Below the pieces are notes generated by a model. It worked only from the letters and a program-made list of their open reading frames with translations. It did not search any database and was not told the origin of the DNA. This document shows, piece after piece, positions 34,791 through 46,691 of a stretch of 64,000 nt of DNA. The stretch comes from Bombus terrestris (Eukaryota > Arthropoda > Insecta > Hymenoptera > Apidae). The position numbers were made by a program, and so were the translations under genes. The stretch covers positions 6,667,395 through 6,731,394 of the forward strand of contig NC_063285.1 in NCBI RefSeq assembly GCF_910591885.1, written 5' to 3'. The stretch's first letter is position 1, and each line of letters starts with the position of its first letter.

Positions 34791-35608
34791 ATTGGTCGAG
34801 AGTTAATATCAAGTTCAGAGGTACAGCAGTCTTTGTGTAGCCGAAAATTGTTTTTAATTCAGTCTTTGAGTAACATCAAGAAGTAAAACCGAGCATTTTA
34901 TTAATCGTCAACGATTCATACATTCAGTCTTTCAACTATACTAACTTAGTACTTAGATAGTCCAAGAGTGAGGTCAACAACACATATAAGCAAGGTGAGA
35001 AGCTACACACTGAAACATTTTCTTCTTCATTTCCTTCTTAAATATTTGTATCCTGAATTAAGTGATAAACAGAGAAATTAAGAAAATAGGGGAGAAACTG
35101 TACGCGTTTTCACCGACCTTGTAGCGACTTTCGACAAAGGAAAAGATTTAATGTTAAACGCAAGAAAGTCGGAAGATCGATACTTCCTATCGGTTATGAA
35201 AAAAAGAAGCCAAAGGAAAGGAGGAAAAGGAAATTAGGGCGATAGAGTAAAAGTTGAGGAAAAGGTAGAAGATTTTAAGTATTTAGAACACATTCTGCAT
35301 AAAAAAAAGGAAAGAGAGACTCAAAAAATTTGTGCTAAACCAAACCAGTCGGACCAGATCCACAGGCTAAAAAAACATTACCCGTTAGACCTAAGCACAA
35401 GATTCAACTAGATATTTCTAATAAGTAATATTTACTTACTTGTAATAATTATTTATAAATTATACGTATATATAATAAGTTAATAAGTATTAACGTATTA
35501 TAAATAATTAGCCATGCCACTGCGCCACACCGGAGAAACTTACTCAAAATTTTTAATGCGAGAATTGATCGCAAGATACTAGTAAATAACAAAAAGAGAA
35601 AAAAACTA
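34791..35608. other. Unassigned interval
   Basis: A-rich sequence with no convincing frame and no recognisable element ends. Confidence 0.4.
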
Positions 35609-36725
35609 TCGTAACTGGCAGATCTGTTGTGCTAAATTCTTACTGAATGTATATGTGTTTGGATAAGTTATTAAAATATTTTTTCCTGTTTCGTTGATCG
35701 ACGTTTTGTCGAATTTGTCACACATATCGATCACCTCTGAAGGTTTCGAGCTCATGCTGCAAAGTCAATAATAAGTGAACATATTCTTCACGCTATAATT
35801 GCAAATACAATATTCGTAAACCATGGAATAACGTTTGCGTATAACTTATTCTTACGTATAAAATTTTTCCCCGATCTCATATAGATTCGCATGACTATAA
35901 GCTATGCTAATGTCATGTAAAATAAAAAAGGAAGTCGAAGATGAAAAGAAAAATAAAATATAAAAAAAATAAAATGAGAATTTATTTTTTAACACTTCCG
36001 TTACACTAATTACGATTTGCTTTTGAGCGCCAACCGTGAATTTTCAAGCTGAAACTCTTCTAATTTGACTTTTGATCGGATCTTTTTCTTTCTTCATTGT
36101 CACCTCTCAATATCCCCACTATCCATGCGTTTGTTGGAATCCGCGACCGTTGCCGCGCACGCCTTCTTCTCTAACATTCGGCGGAAGGTTCGTTGGGATA
36201 TTGATGGCCCATTAAGCAATTCGGTGATATACATTGTCGCCGAGAGCCGCCACATCTTTATCTCCGTCATCAGTCCATTTGAAGTGTGCCGGTTGTGACA
36301 TTAACATGGACGAAGCTAATTGGATGCATTAGTTCCTTCCAAAGTTCGATGACACAAGAAGTACCTTTCGTATTCACATTAACAGCCACGTGTAACGGCT
36401 CGTTGAATCTCACAAAATTCATCTCGTGGCCGCGAAGTCAAAAATTTTGATTTCCTTTTCTGACAACAGATTTCTATATTCTTACGAAAGACCCAAATTT
36501 GGCAGACTTACATCACCTTTCACGGGATAAATCTTGGCGAGAACTGAAGCATACTTTGCTTTCATCTCATCGTAAATCTGAGCACTCAAACCACGATCAC
36601 AATTCCAGAAAAGGAAGTAAAGTTAATCAATTTGGCTCCTGGCAGGCTTAATTATTGAAAGAATCAAAAATAATATTTACGAGCAGGAGCTTCTATGGCT
36701 AGATTAAAAACACTTCGCAGCTTCG
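35609..36725 (-). pseudogene. Fatty acyl-CoA reductase copy D, remnants of exons 1-3
   Basis: Exon 3 start (35609-35756) and exon 2 (35856-36577) are aligned to copy B with the same acceptors and donor; exon 2 is split by a copia LTR (35911-36300) and carries a further small replacement after the codons matching VRFNEPLHV. About 36685-36725 resembles the end of exon 1 followed by the GTAAAT donor. Exons 4-7 are absent. Residues shared with copy B include SEVIDMCDKFDKTS. Confidence 0.75.
35911..36300 (-). repeat. Solo copia LTR (L5) in FAR copy D exon 2
   Basis: Minus orientation, TGTCACAACCGGC at 36300 to TTTTACATGACA at 35911. The exon reads GCTAA before and TTAAC after; the empty site in copy B is GCTAAC, consistent with a short duplication that has since mutated by one base. 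Confidence 0.8.
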
Positions 36726-36852
36726 CAATGACTACTGTTTTCCTGAACTTGATATTAACACTCGACCAATACTTTATTCAACTGCAAAAGCTGATTGAAT
36801 CTCAACTGCCCTTTACTGACTGACTTCTTAACGCCAACCCGACATGTATATA

Positions 36853-37914
36853 TGTCGATATATACCGGAGCCTTCCCTTTGGAATTTTGGAAAATCCCTT
36901 AAAACCTTAATCTAGATTCCACCGTAGCCGTAATTAAGCAATTGTCGTAATTTAATCCGATTGTGTTTATTCGCGATTTGTGATGATGAACTTGGGCTCG
37001 AGGCGACAACAGTCGCCGAGCGTAGTCGCGGTCAAAGGATGAACGTTTTTACCTAACAAAGGTATGGAGTTATTGTACAGTTCTTCTTAAAAGAAACAGT
37101 TGTAGTGGCATGCGACAGTAAACATTCCAATTGTTTTTGTCCCGTGGTTCGCCACACACAGACCCTATTCTTCGAGCGAGATGATTGCCAGATGGCGATA
37201 AATCTCTACAGTACATGTTCAGCTAGCCTGAGGACGCGCTATAAATCTTAAGATTTAGTTAACCGAGGTCCTTCAAATGGACAAACATGTATCCTAAGTC
37301 TGTATCCTAACAGTCCCTAAATCTACCACCTACTATGGGAAAATGCGGGAAATCTGTTTTTCCCACGAACTATGCTTCCCATTAGTACCTTTCCCTCAAG
37401 GGCGGCTAGCATCCTTCTCTAACCACCAACATGGAAATTGACCAATTAAGAGCAACGTCAATATCCCTTACTTTCGGAACGAAAGCATCTCTTCACGAAT
37501 CCGATGATCTTATGTCATTGGACCACACCCCATCATAGTTTTCCTCTACAGCATCATTGTGACGGAAAGTCATTCTCTCATGAGGTCACATTAGCGAGTT
37601 ACATAGCGCCTTTACGCTCGGTGGATATTTTATGTTTTAACAAAGAGTTAGTTTAGTTATTCTTGTACCGTAGACAAGGAAGTTGGGTACAACTTGGACT
37701 TTGGAAGAAGGCGCTTTCTATTATCCCGTTGACTGCAGATTCGTTATTGAACCTAGGATCGTTGTCATTAGCTTCTCGAGTATTACGGCTTGTCAAATTC
37801 TATAATAATCATATTTGCACTAGTAAATATCTCCTGTATTGCATAACAATAATGTCTAATCCAAATGAAGATTCGTTTCACGCCCCTAACCCTAATCATA
37901 ATGTGAACCCGACA
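36853..37914 (+). repeat. Solo LTR, family L2
   Basis: Starts TGTCGATATATACCGG and ends GTGAACCCGACA; TATA precedes and follows it. Just before it (36827-36844) is another L2-like end, TTAACGCCAACCCGACA, the relic of an older copy. Its central block includes ATGGAAATTGACCAATTAAG, shared by all L2 copies. No internal region. Confidence 0.85.
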
Positions 37915-38904
37915 TATATATACTTTTTCTTTAACAACAAGAGCTACATCATATTAAATACTTCAAATCCGCAATTGCATAAGTTCATCGCTTTGATGAC
38001 TTACTTTTACAAGGTGTTATATACAATGCATTCTAAAAGAATCATTGGATATTTATATTCTGTAGCATATAAAGAAAGCAAGTTTAGAGATCGTGGTGTG
38101 ATTGTGCACCATTAGATATGAAATTTGTACAAAAACAGTTTGTGCGAAAGCGACTTTTACCTGGAATCGAAGGTCAAGTTTTAAAATTTGTATTCTACTC
38201 ATTATGACGAACAAAAATCTCAAAGAAATCATTAGTCGCAAATTATCACTTGTTCTAGAGAAAATGTTAAAATTGTAATTCTTATACTGGCTTTATTCAC
38301 AATGTGTGTAGTAACTTAATGGGTCTTAGAGGAAGAACAAGTAAGGATGCTTTATTTGTTAATAAGTTGGTATAGTTTGTGTATTTAATAACGATGAATA
38401 TAATAATAAAGAGCGATAGATTATTCAGTGATAAACAACGTGTTCGACGTATTCGTTCGGCTTAGCGGCTTTATACATCTGACCTCTCGACGTGTGCTCT
38501 TAGAATCTTCAACAAGGACTACTTTTCGTAGATCATTTCTTGGTCTTCTCGGGGAGACGACCCTAACCACGCTCGGATCATGCCACCGTTCGCATCTATG
38601 ACCACATATGCCGCATTCGTTTGAAACAAACAGCCGAAATCGACATTTCTGTAAGTCGCTGCTTGGATGCGCTCGTCGATACATTGTATGTCCCTCGTCG
38701 GGCAGACAAGGCGATCCGCCTACGACATTGTATGACCGCGAGCGACGACCAGAAATGCGACCTATACTAAAACCTCGCAGCGTAACAGAACGTACACCTC
38801 CCTCTTTTCGATACTACATGTGTCTACATTTTGCAGACAAATACAGGAAATGTAGCATCTATTGATACAGGTTAATACTCAGTTATCATCCAAACAGATC
38901 AATT
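37915..38904. other. Unassigned interval
   Basis: AT-rich to about 38420, then a moderately GC-richer block (38430-38800) with no frame I recognise. The second block may be an LTR of another family because it has a sharp composition change, but no terminal repeat or target duplication was found. Confidence 0.4.
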
Positions 38905-39286
38905 TGTCACGATCGGCATACTTCAAATTCGATGGATCGATGATGGGGATAAAGATGTGGCGGCCTTGGCGACAATGTATATCGCCGAAGTGCCTAATGA
39001 GTCATCGATATCCCAACGGCCCTTCCGCCGAATGTTCTAAAAGCGTGGCAACGGTCACGTACGCCTACAGGGTAGTGGGGATATTGAGGAATGACAAACA
39101 CAGAAGTAACAGATGCTACCGAAAGTCATATTGTAAGAGCTTCAGTTTTGGAAAGTCACGGCTGGAGCTCAGAACCAAATTGCAGTCAGTGTAAACTCGG
39201 AGTACAAGAAATAAATTCTCTTGTTTTTTGTTACATTTTATTTTTTCTTTTCGTTTCAGCTACCCCTTTTTTTATTTTACGTGACA
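38905..39286 (+). repeat. Solo copia LTR (L5)
   Basis: TGTCACGATCGGC to TTTTACGTGACA, 382 bp, with AATT directly on both sides. The best complete L5 reference in the window. Confidence 0.88.
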
Positions 39287-40181
39287 AATTCATCGTTATA
39301 TATTGCATACCTTCTTTTCCACTTGGCTTTTTTTTGTATTTTCCCTTTAATTCTTTCTTGTTATTTAAACACTCTGAAACACGCGCTTTGTTTAATACAA
39401 AATAGATATTTCATTCAGTTTGGTAGAAAATAAGTGTCATTTTAGGGATATGAATGTAAATGGATAGATATGAATGGCAAGTATATTTTTTACGGTCTAC
39501 ATGCTAAAATAAAGTATTCATTTAAATATTTCTTTTATATACGGAAAAAGAATGTTCTTTTTCAAATATTAAACAAATATTTCTTTTATATTTGAAAGAA
39601 ATATTTTCCCCCAAACATGAAATACATACAAGCAATAAAAGGAAACGGCAGGTCGTTACATTAATACAAGAAAAATTAATAAGACAAGAAAATGTAAAAC
39701 GGTGCCACCTACCGGGTGAAAAGAGAACATAGTCAGATGATATCGACGGTACGTCAGGCAGACAAATGTGTAGCCACAAACATTTTCAGAAGAGATACAG
39801 TACATTTTGTATCTTTGTAGCCCGACGTGATTGTCACGTCATTGACGCGATTGTCATTGACGTGATTGGAAATTCGATACTCATTTTAGCGTCCTCTGCT
39901 CATAAACGACGTTCACTCGATAAAGAAGAATCAATGGGAGCCAACAGCTCCATGTGTATATGCATACTTGTATGCCCCCAGAGAGAGGAAATATTTGATC
40001 AGCAGTCGTATTTTTCGAGTACTTTAGTAGTATTAGAGGAGAAATGAGAATGTTCAAGCTTATGGTTTTGGTTGTTCCCGGAGTAGTACTGCACAATGCA
40101 GTTAGGTACTGAAGATGACACAAGCTACCATATACAATATTCTATAAAATTATGGATCCGGCCTGTTTGGTTACACGCTAG
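39287..40181. other. Unassigned interval
   Basis: AT-rich with short hydrophobic frames lacking recognisable motifs. Tandem-like ATTTCTTTTATAT repeats near 39520-39600 are low complexity. Ends with CTAG next to the L4 LTR. Confidence 0.4.
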
Positions 40182-41150
40182 TGTAACCCCAAATTCTTTT
40201 ACCCTGGCGTCACCTTAGGCGACCACCTCTAGATGTTCTCCGGACAGTTAACACCTCGCCACCCTGATAAGGATCTTCTCAGAATACTATCCCCTCCATC
40301 ATTTTCGTTGTTCTCGCTTAGTATTTAGACTCCGAATAATGACGGCCGAGCCAGTCTGAATTATAAGCCGATACTGGAGCATTGTAATATTGGTACTCAA
40401 GTGCCTTCGACTCTTGAGAAATAAAGTTTTTATATGTATCACCACGAGAGTTATTTTTTACTCGACATTATGGCGACCCTGTCATAATGTCGAGTAAAAC
40501 AAGACTACGGTTCAATAAAACAAGACTACGGTTTTGGCCTACGGGACATCCGACCAAAGGTGTATCAAGCAACCTGCACCACGAAAGACGGCTTTATTAG
40601 TAAGTAGAACCATGTCCTCTAAAAGAATCGATCGACTGTATTCGGTAACGTCAGACTCCGACGATCTATTACTCTGAAATGGACAAAAGAGACGATAAGA
40701 AAATTACACCTGTCGCTTCGACTAGCGTTGATCCAATCATACCTACCTCCCGAAGCCCATAAAGCAGAAATCGGAAAACAAATGAAAGAAATGTTAGATA
40801 AAAATATTATTGAAGAATCAGATTCTCCTTACAACAGTCCAGTATGGGTAGTACCCAAGAAATCAGACGCATCAGGCAAACAAAAATGGTGTATAGTTAT
40901 CGACTTTCAAAAGCTAAATGAACTTACCGACCAAGACGCTTACCCATTACCGACAATCGATAACATCCTGTCACAATTAGGCAACGCCAAATTCTTCTCC
41001 GCTCTAAATTTATCTTCAGGATTCCATCAAATACCTATGGACCCCGACTCAAAGAAATATACAGCCTTTAGCACACCTCAGGGACACTTTCACTATAATC
41101 GCATGCCATTCGTTTTAAGAAACGCCCCAGCCAAAAGCAAAAGTCGTTGA
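40182..41150 (+). mobile_element. Gypsy-type LTR retrotransposon fragment (family L4)
   Basis: LTR 40182-40467 (TGTAACCCC to CTCGACA) is followed by TTA and a TGG-initiated stretch (TGGCGACCCTG, 40471) suited to a primer-binding site. After about 250 bases of leader, pol begins abruptly in the RT. Gag, protease, integrase and the 3' LTR are missing; homology ends at 41150. Confidence 0.8.
40728..41150 (+). pseudogene. Gypsy reverse transcriptase N-terminal part
   Basis: 140 residues: KEMLDKNIIEESDSPYNSPV, WVVPKKSD, VIDFQKLNELTDQDAYPLP, ALNLSSGFHQIPM and FSTPQGHFHYNRMPFVL. These are the fingers and early palm of a Ty3/gypsy RT; the YxDD motif lies beyond the break. The first catalytic aspartate position reads ALNLSSGF where the family has D, so a key residue is changed. 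Confidence 0.85.
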
Positions 41151-41488
41151 ATATCGGATATTAGGTTCCTATCGACGCTCTAAACAAATACCGAATTGCT
41201 TATCTTCCGTGGTGCTTCTTAAATTGCCAAATATGTACATGACAGTTTTATCTTATTATGGTTGGTGCTTTAACTTTTTGACTAAACTTGGTTTCCCGGG
41301 CACCTATCTTTCTTAACTTGGTTTTCTCCTTCTGGTAGTGTTGGATATGTAGAGGCTATGGCATGTCACACCACCTGTTTGACATCACATCTGAAATATA
41401 CTCTTTTTGAGTGTATTTTAGAGACTAAATTTGAGTCTAGGTACTGTCTATTGAGGTGGCCGTGATGTGCGTTATATATATATATATA
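41151..41488. other. Unassigned interval ending in a TA run
   Basis: No gene seen. The (TA)n at 41472-41488 is the target context of the following LTR. Confidence 0.4.
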
Positions 41489-42502
41489 TGTCGGTGATGA
41501 AAGAATACTGGAACCTTCCCTTCGGAACTTTGGGAAGACCCCTAGTATTGTAATTTAGATTTCACCATAGCCGAATTAAGAAACTGTTGTCATTCGATTC
41601 GACTGTACTTATTTGAGATTTATGATAGTGAGCTCGGGCTCGAGGCGACAACCAGTCGCCGAACGTAGTCGCGGTCAAGGGATGAACGTTTTGTCTAACA
41701 AAGGCATGAAGTAACTCTATAGCTCTCCTTAAAAGAAATACTTAGGACGGGGCACGACGGTAAGCATTTCAACGATTTCTGTCCCGTGGCTCGCCACACG
41801 CAGACTCTATTCTTTGAGTAAGATGATTACCAGATGTCGACGCGTCTCCACAGTACATGTTCAGCTAGCCCGAGGACCCGCTATAAATCTTAAGATCTGT
41901 TTAACTAAAGTCCTTCAAACCGACAAACAGTCCTCGTCCCAACTACGAGAAAATAGGAGAAATCTATTTTTCTCACGAACGACGCTTCCTCTTCTCGAAC
42001 TTTCTCTTAAAGGCGGCTAGCACCCTTCCCTAACCACCAACATGGAAATTGACCAATTAACAGTAACGCCAATTTCCCTCACTTTCCGAATGAAGGCTTT
42101 TCTCCACGAATCCGATGATTTCGTGCTCTTAGGCACACCCGTCATAGTTTTCCTCGACAGCGTTACCGTGATGGAGAACCACTCTCTCCGGTACGATCTC
42201 AAAGACGATTCAAGTAACTCTCAGATACGTAGTGATTGCCTCGTGCATTAACATTGAGTACAACTTAGACGCTGAAGAAAAGTAGAGTTCGTCATCCCCT
42301 TGACCGCGGATTCGTTAGTGAGCCTAGGATCATTGTCATTAGCTTCTCGAGTATCTACTTATCGCGATTACTTATCCAATTCCATCATAGTCATATTTGC
42401 ACTAGTAAATATCTCCTCTATTGCATAATGATCACGTCTAGCGCCAATAGGGATTCGTTTCACGCCCTCAACCCTAACTCAAATCTTAACGCCAACCCGA
42501 CA
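41489..42502 (+). repeat. Solo LTR, family L2 (reference copy)
   Basis: TGTCGGTGATG to CCAACCCGACA, 1014 bp, inside a TA-rich target with TATA on both sides. Termini TGTCGG and CCGACA are inverted. Contains a candidate TATA-like segment CGCTATAAATCTTAAG at about 41878, conserved in other L2 copies. Confidence 0.88.
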
Positions 42503-42519
42503 TATATATTGGACGTGCG

Positions 42520-42718
42520 TTATAGTTGTAGTAGTTGCTGGTCCTCGTCCGCAGTAATTGTCGCTAGGGGGCTGTAGATGTAGCTGCCGGGGTACTGCTG
42601 ATTTTTCCTCCGTTTTTTGGTGCGTGGAAATAAAATCGGACTCCGGTCGCCGGAATTCGAACCCGGGTTCCGAACGTTCGCAACCTAAGACGTTAACCAC
42701 TGCGCTGCCGTCGTCCAA
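42520..42718 (-). mobile_element. tRNA-derived SINE
   Basis: Minus strand from 42718: a box A-like GGCAGCGCAGTGGTTAACG (about 42691-42709) and a box B GGTTCGAATTCC (42652-42663), at tRNA-like spacing, with a CCGGG...TCCGG T-arm. A body of about 130 bases follows. A weakly similar segment occurs near 48060-48190. Box A and B would be an internal RNA polymerase III promoter. Confidence 0.7.
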
Positions 42719-43756
42719 CACTAGTTAGTGTCGAATGGTGGTATTTGGCTTGTCGAGTGCCGCCACACTATGAATAAAAACGTAGAATTTGTTGACTAAT
42801 GTTGCCAGACTTGTGTTTGCTGTCAATGTACAGGGTGCTCGACTATGGGTGTGAAATAATTTAAGGTGTGATTCTTGAATCTCAAATTAACTAATGATCA
42901 AGAATAAAAAAAGGTTGCATTTTCGGCTTTGTTCTTTAGTTATCGATAATTAGAACTTATCCGAAATATCCCCGTGCGCGAGGTAACCCGCTTATACGAA
43001 CGGAAGTATGTCAGCAGCTTACCTTGTACAAGTCATAGAGAAGAAGATTTGTAAACGTAAACTGTACTGCGCGACGTTTTTTAAGAAAAATCATAGATTA
43101 GACATTAAACTTGCTTACTCATTAAAATCCAGAATAGCATATCGAAACCCGTCTCATGGAATATTACAGTAGAAATGATATGAATGAATGTTTCCTCTAA
43201 TTTATTGTCTCTGTAATTAATTACTAAGTAATAGCACATATAAAGAATGTTTATGCCAATTTCATACATGCACCGCGATTGTTCTGTCCGCGTATGTCCG
43301 TAGAAAAATCACATACGCATTAAGTTTTCTTGAGACGCTTATAAATTGTGATCGAGCGATACCTTAGCCAATATTTCGAACATAAGATCAAGCAATTTTA
43401 TTATTGTTTTCTTATATCTCCATTTTTCATTTCAGTTGTATGTATGTGAATCTTTTAATATGCAGTGACCGGTATTTTGTGTAGACACTGTATGTAGTTC
43501 ATGCAAGGGAGCATACCACCACCATTCAATAGCATTGTTACGTCGCGTGAAATGGTCCGCGCGACGTCCTTCATTGTCTGACCGTCAAGGCCCAAACACC
43601 AATAGAAAGACCGTCAATAAACCTAAGGCCCCAACATAAACCGAGTCTTATTAGCTTGCAGGAACCTTTAATCCTGCAAGTATTTTCGGTTTATAGCTGA
43701 TACTTAAAACAGTCCTTAGCTCTATTGCACATTTTTACAAATTACAGAGAAAGCAG
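42719..43756. other. AT-rich interval without a recognisable gene
   Basis: 43430-43530 resembles 21440-21560 upstream of FAR copy B. A GC-richer patch at 43540-43720 includes a short inverted pair around GCAGGAACC/CCTGCAAG. No coding frame recognised. Confidence 0.45.
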
Positions 43757-43845
43757 GATTTTTTTTTACTTATTTATTGAAATTCACAATTTGTCCAATT
43801 TGGACATTTGGTGGAATTTTTTAACAGTTATATTAGCATATTGGT

Positions 43846-43866
43846 GGCTACCCCCAGCGGGGTACC
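43846..43866 (-). promoter_or_regulatory. Conserved hairpin in the J1 3' UTR (copy 2)
   Basis: Stem TACCCC/GGGGTA around a three-base loop, just after ORF2, with a second palindrome TGTCCAA-T-TTGGACA near 43794-43808. The same pair occurs at 54660-54680 and 56875-56895. In LINEs such 3' structures can be recognised by the reverse transcriptase; that role is inferred. Confidence 0.6.
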
Positions 43867-43879
43867 ATCCTCGTGTTTG

Positions 43880-46600
43880 TTAGGTTATGTCCTTTATAAG
43901 GTCTGCTGGGTGCTTCCTTTTTAGTCTTCTGTCCATGTTTCTGGTTTTGTACGTTTCCGTAGCTAGCCGGTTTATGTGTGTTGCTATTCTTAATTTGTAT
44001 TTCTCGGAGTATCTGTTGATTTCTTCCTTGACCGTTGGCATTCCCAGGTCCCTTCGTATATCTTCGTTTCTGACGTACCAAGGTCCGTTTACTATTGTTC
44101 TAAGGATTTTAGCCTGTGTTACCTCTATTTTGTTTATATGGCTCAGTGCTGCCGTCCCCCATAATGGTATTCCGTACGTCCAGATTGGTTTTATGATCGT
44201 TTTATATATTTTTAATTTATTTTCTATGCTTAATTTGGATTTTCGGCTTGTTAGCCAATGCATTTGTCTCCTTGTTTTCTGTATTTTTTCTATTATTGAT
44301 TTGGTATGTAGTTTCTATGTGAGTTGTGTATCTAAGTGGAGTCCTAGGTATTTGACATGCTTTGTTTGTGTTATATGCGTGCCGTTCAGAAGGATGTTTG
44401 GTGGTATCTTTTTTCGTAGCGTGAATGTAATATGGTTGCATTTATTATGGTTTGCTTTTATTTGTTTTTCTTGCAGCCACTTTTCTATTTTTGTGATATG
44501 TTCTTGTAGTAATTTGACTGCCGTTTCTGGGTTCGTATGCCTGACTAGTATAGCTATGTCGTCCGCGAATGTCAATACTGTGCTATTGGTAGTTGTTGGT
44601 ATGTTCGCCGTGTATAATGTGTATAGTATTAGGCCTAGGACGCTTCCTTGTGGTACCCCGGCCTTGATGTCTTTGACTTCAGAATGTGTGTCCTTGATTT
44701 TTATTACGAAGGTTCTGCTGCTTAGGTAGGATTTTATTAATTGGTGTATTTGCTCCGGGAATTGTTTCCTAATTGTTTGTAGTATACTTTCATGGTTAAT
44801 TTTATCGAATGCTTTCTCTATGTCCATAAAGAGGGCTGTGCAGTATTCCTTATTTTCTAATGCTATTATTATTTCGTTTATAAGCCTGTGCATTTGCTCT
44901 ATCGTGGAGTGTTCGTTTCTGAAACCAAATTGGTGATCCGGTATTAGTTTTTTTGTCTGTATTGTTGTTTTTATCCGGCAATACATTATTTTTTCCAGTA
45001 TTTTGGAAAATACTGGAAGCAGTGATATTAGTCTGTAAGATGCAGTTTGGTGCGGGTCTCTGTCTGGTTTATGTAGCATTTTGATCTGTGCTAATTTCCA
45101 TGGTTTGGGGAAGTATTGAATTCTTAGAATTTCATTGAATATTATTGTCATTAGTCTTATTGCTTTTGGCGGAAGGTTTTTCAAGATTTTACCATTGATT
45201 AGGTCGATTCCTGGCGCTTTGTTGTTTTTTGTTTTATCAATTATGTTTCTAATTTCTTGTGCCGATGTTTTAGGTATGGTGTATTCCTTGTCGGCTGTGG
45301 TAGTAGTGGTTTGTGGATCCTCCTCCGCATGACTTTTGAGGTTGCTGTTGTTGATAATGTGTGGTGTGAATGTGTTGCAGAGGTGGTTGGAAAATTCTTC
45401 AGCTTGTTCTTCGTTGCTTCTTGCCCATGTGTTATCTGCTTTTCTGATTGCCGGGACGGGTATTATTGGCTTCCTTATTTTTTTCGTGGCTTTCCATAGT
45501 GAATAGTTGGTGTTCTCGTGTGTGGAGAGTGTCCCTATGAACTTTGAGAATTCGTTATCGTTGTGCTCCTTTATTTTGTTTTTTATTTCCTTTGCAAGTT
45601 TGTTTAAGTGTTTTTTGTTTTCTCGGGTTCTGCATTTTTGCCATTTTGCTCTTGCTTTTATTTTTTCTCTGATTTTGTCGAGTATTTCTTGCAGAATTGT
45701 TATTGTTTGTCTGCTGGTTGATTCGGGTGTAGTGGTTGTCCTTGCTGCTTCTTGAATAGTTGCTGTCAATGTTGCTACTGCCTGTTCTATGTGTTCAGGA
45801 GTTTTCAACGGGATTTTGCAGTTTATTTTGCTTTCTATTATTTCTTTGAAAGTTTGCCATTTGGTGGTTTTATTGCATAGTGTTTCTGGTTTGCTATCGT
45901 GTATTGGTTTGTTTCTGTATTCAATTATTATGGGTGTATGATCGGAGCTGAGCTCGAGGTTGGTTGTTATTTTTAGTTTATTTGTATTTAGTCCCCTTGT
46001 AACTGCAAAGTCCAGAAGATCTGGTTTTTTGTTCAGGTCAGTCGGCCAATGTGTCGGTGTTCCTGTGGATAATATATTGAGGTTATTATTTCTAATGTAT
46101 TTTTCCAGTGTTCTACCTCGAGGTGTAATGTTTCTTGATCCCCAGAGCGTGTGCTTTGAGTTGTAGTCTCCCGCTGCGATGTACTTGTCCCCTAGGTCCT
46201 GGAAGTATTCTTCCCACATTTGTGTTGTTATTTTGTGTCGCGGAGGCACGTATACTGCTGACAACTAGAAGTAGTTGCTGCTAGTTTGAACTGTAACAGT
46301 GGTTGCTTGTAAATATTCTTTGTTAACTTGGCTGTGAAGATAATGTTTGATATCGTTTCTGACTATCACTGCTGTCCCTCCGTGAGCTTTTCCTGAGGGG
46401 TGTTTGGTATCATATATGGTGTAGTATGGTATTTTCAAATAGCTTTTTGTAGTGAAGTGTGTTTCTGAGACAAGTAGTATGTCTATATTATTATTGTATA
46501 TGAATGTTTTAGTTTCGAGCGCCCGTTGTTGTAGGCCGTTTGAGTTCCAGGCTGCTATTTTTAGAGTGTTCGTTTTTATTTTTTGCTTAGCACGTTTGTA
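43880..46600 (-). pseudogene. J1 ORF2: endonuclease and reverse transcriptase with two nonsense codons
   Basis: Order: APE endonuclease (IAAWNSNGLQQRA, LLVSETHFTTKSY, then AAGDYNSKHTLWGSRN and SSDHTPIIIE), a K-rich linker, RT (SNNKAPGIDLINGK-like block, FRNEHSTIEQMHRL, FMDIEKAFDKIN, GVPQGSVLG, FADDIAILV), then the C-terminal region (YLGLHLDTQLT, TYGIPLWGT). One frame throughout: 44263 and 46264 are in phase. TAG replaces the Q codon of NYFQLSAVY near 46265 and the W codon of QLTWKLH near 44312, both fixable by comparison with copies 3 and 4. Encodes the retrotransposition enzyme. Confidence 0.9.
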
Positions 46601-46691
46601 ATTAGTTGTAGCATGACTGTGATTTGTTGGGTTTGCTGTTTGAGTACTGCATTTTGTTCGCTTATCATTCTGGTTAGCATTTCGGTGTTCT

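Noticed and set aside
37663..38115. 150-residue frame
   Set aside because: Begins inside the L2 LTR and runs past its end into AT-rich DNA; the other L2 copies do not keep the frame.
42640..42720. Possible true tRNA gene
   Set aside because: A and B boxes fit, but the acceptor stem is poor and a further 130-base body follows, as in a SINE.
43887..44729. 280-residue hydrophobic frame on the plus strand, repeated at 53797-54639 and 56916-57758
   Set aside because: Looks like a conserved membrane protein, but it is exactly antisense to the J1 RT and C-terminal region in all copies, so its conservation follows from ORF2.
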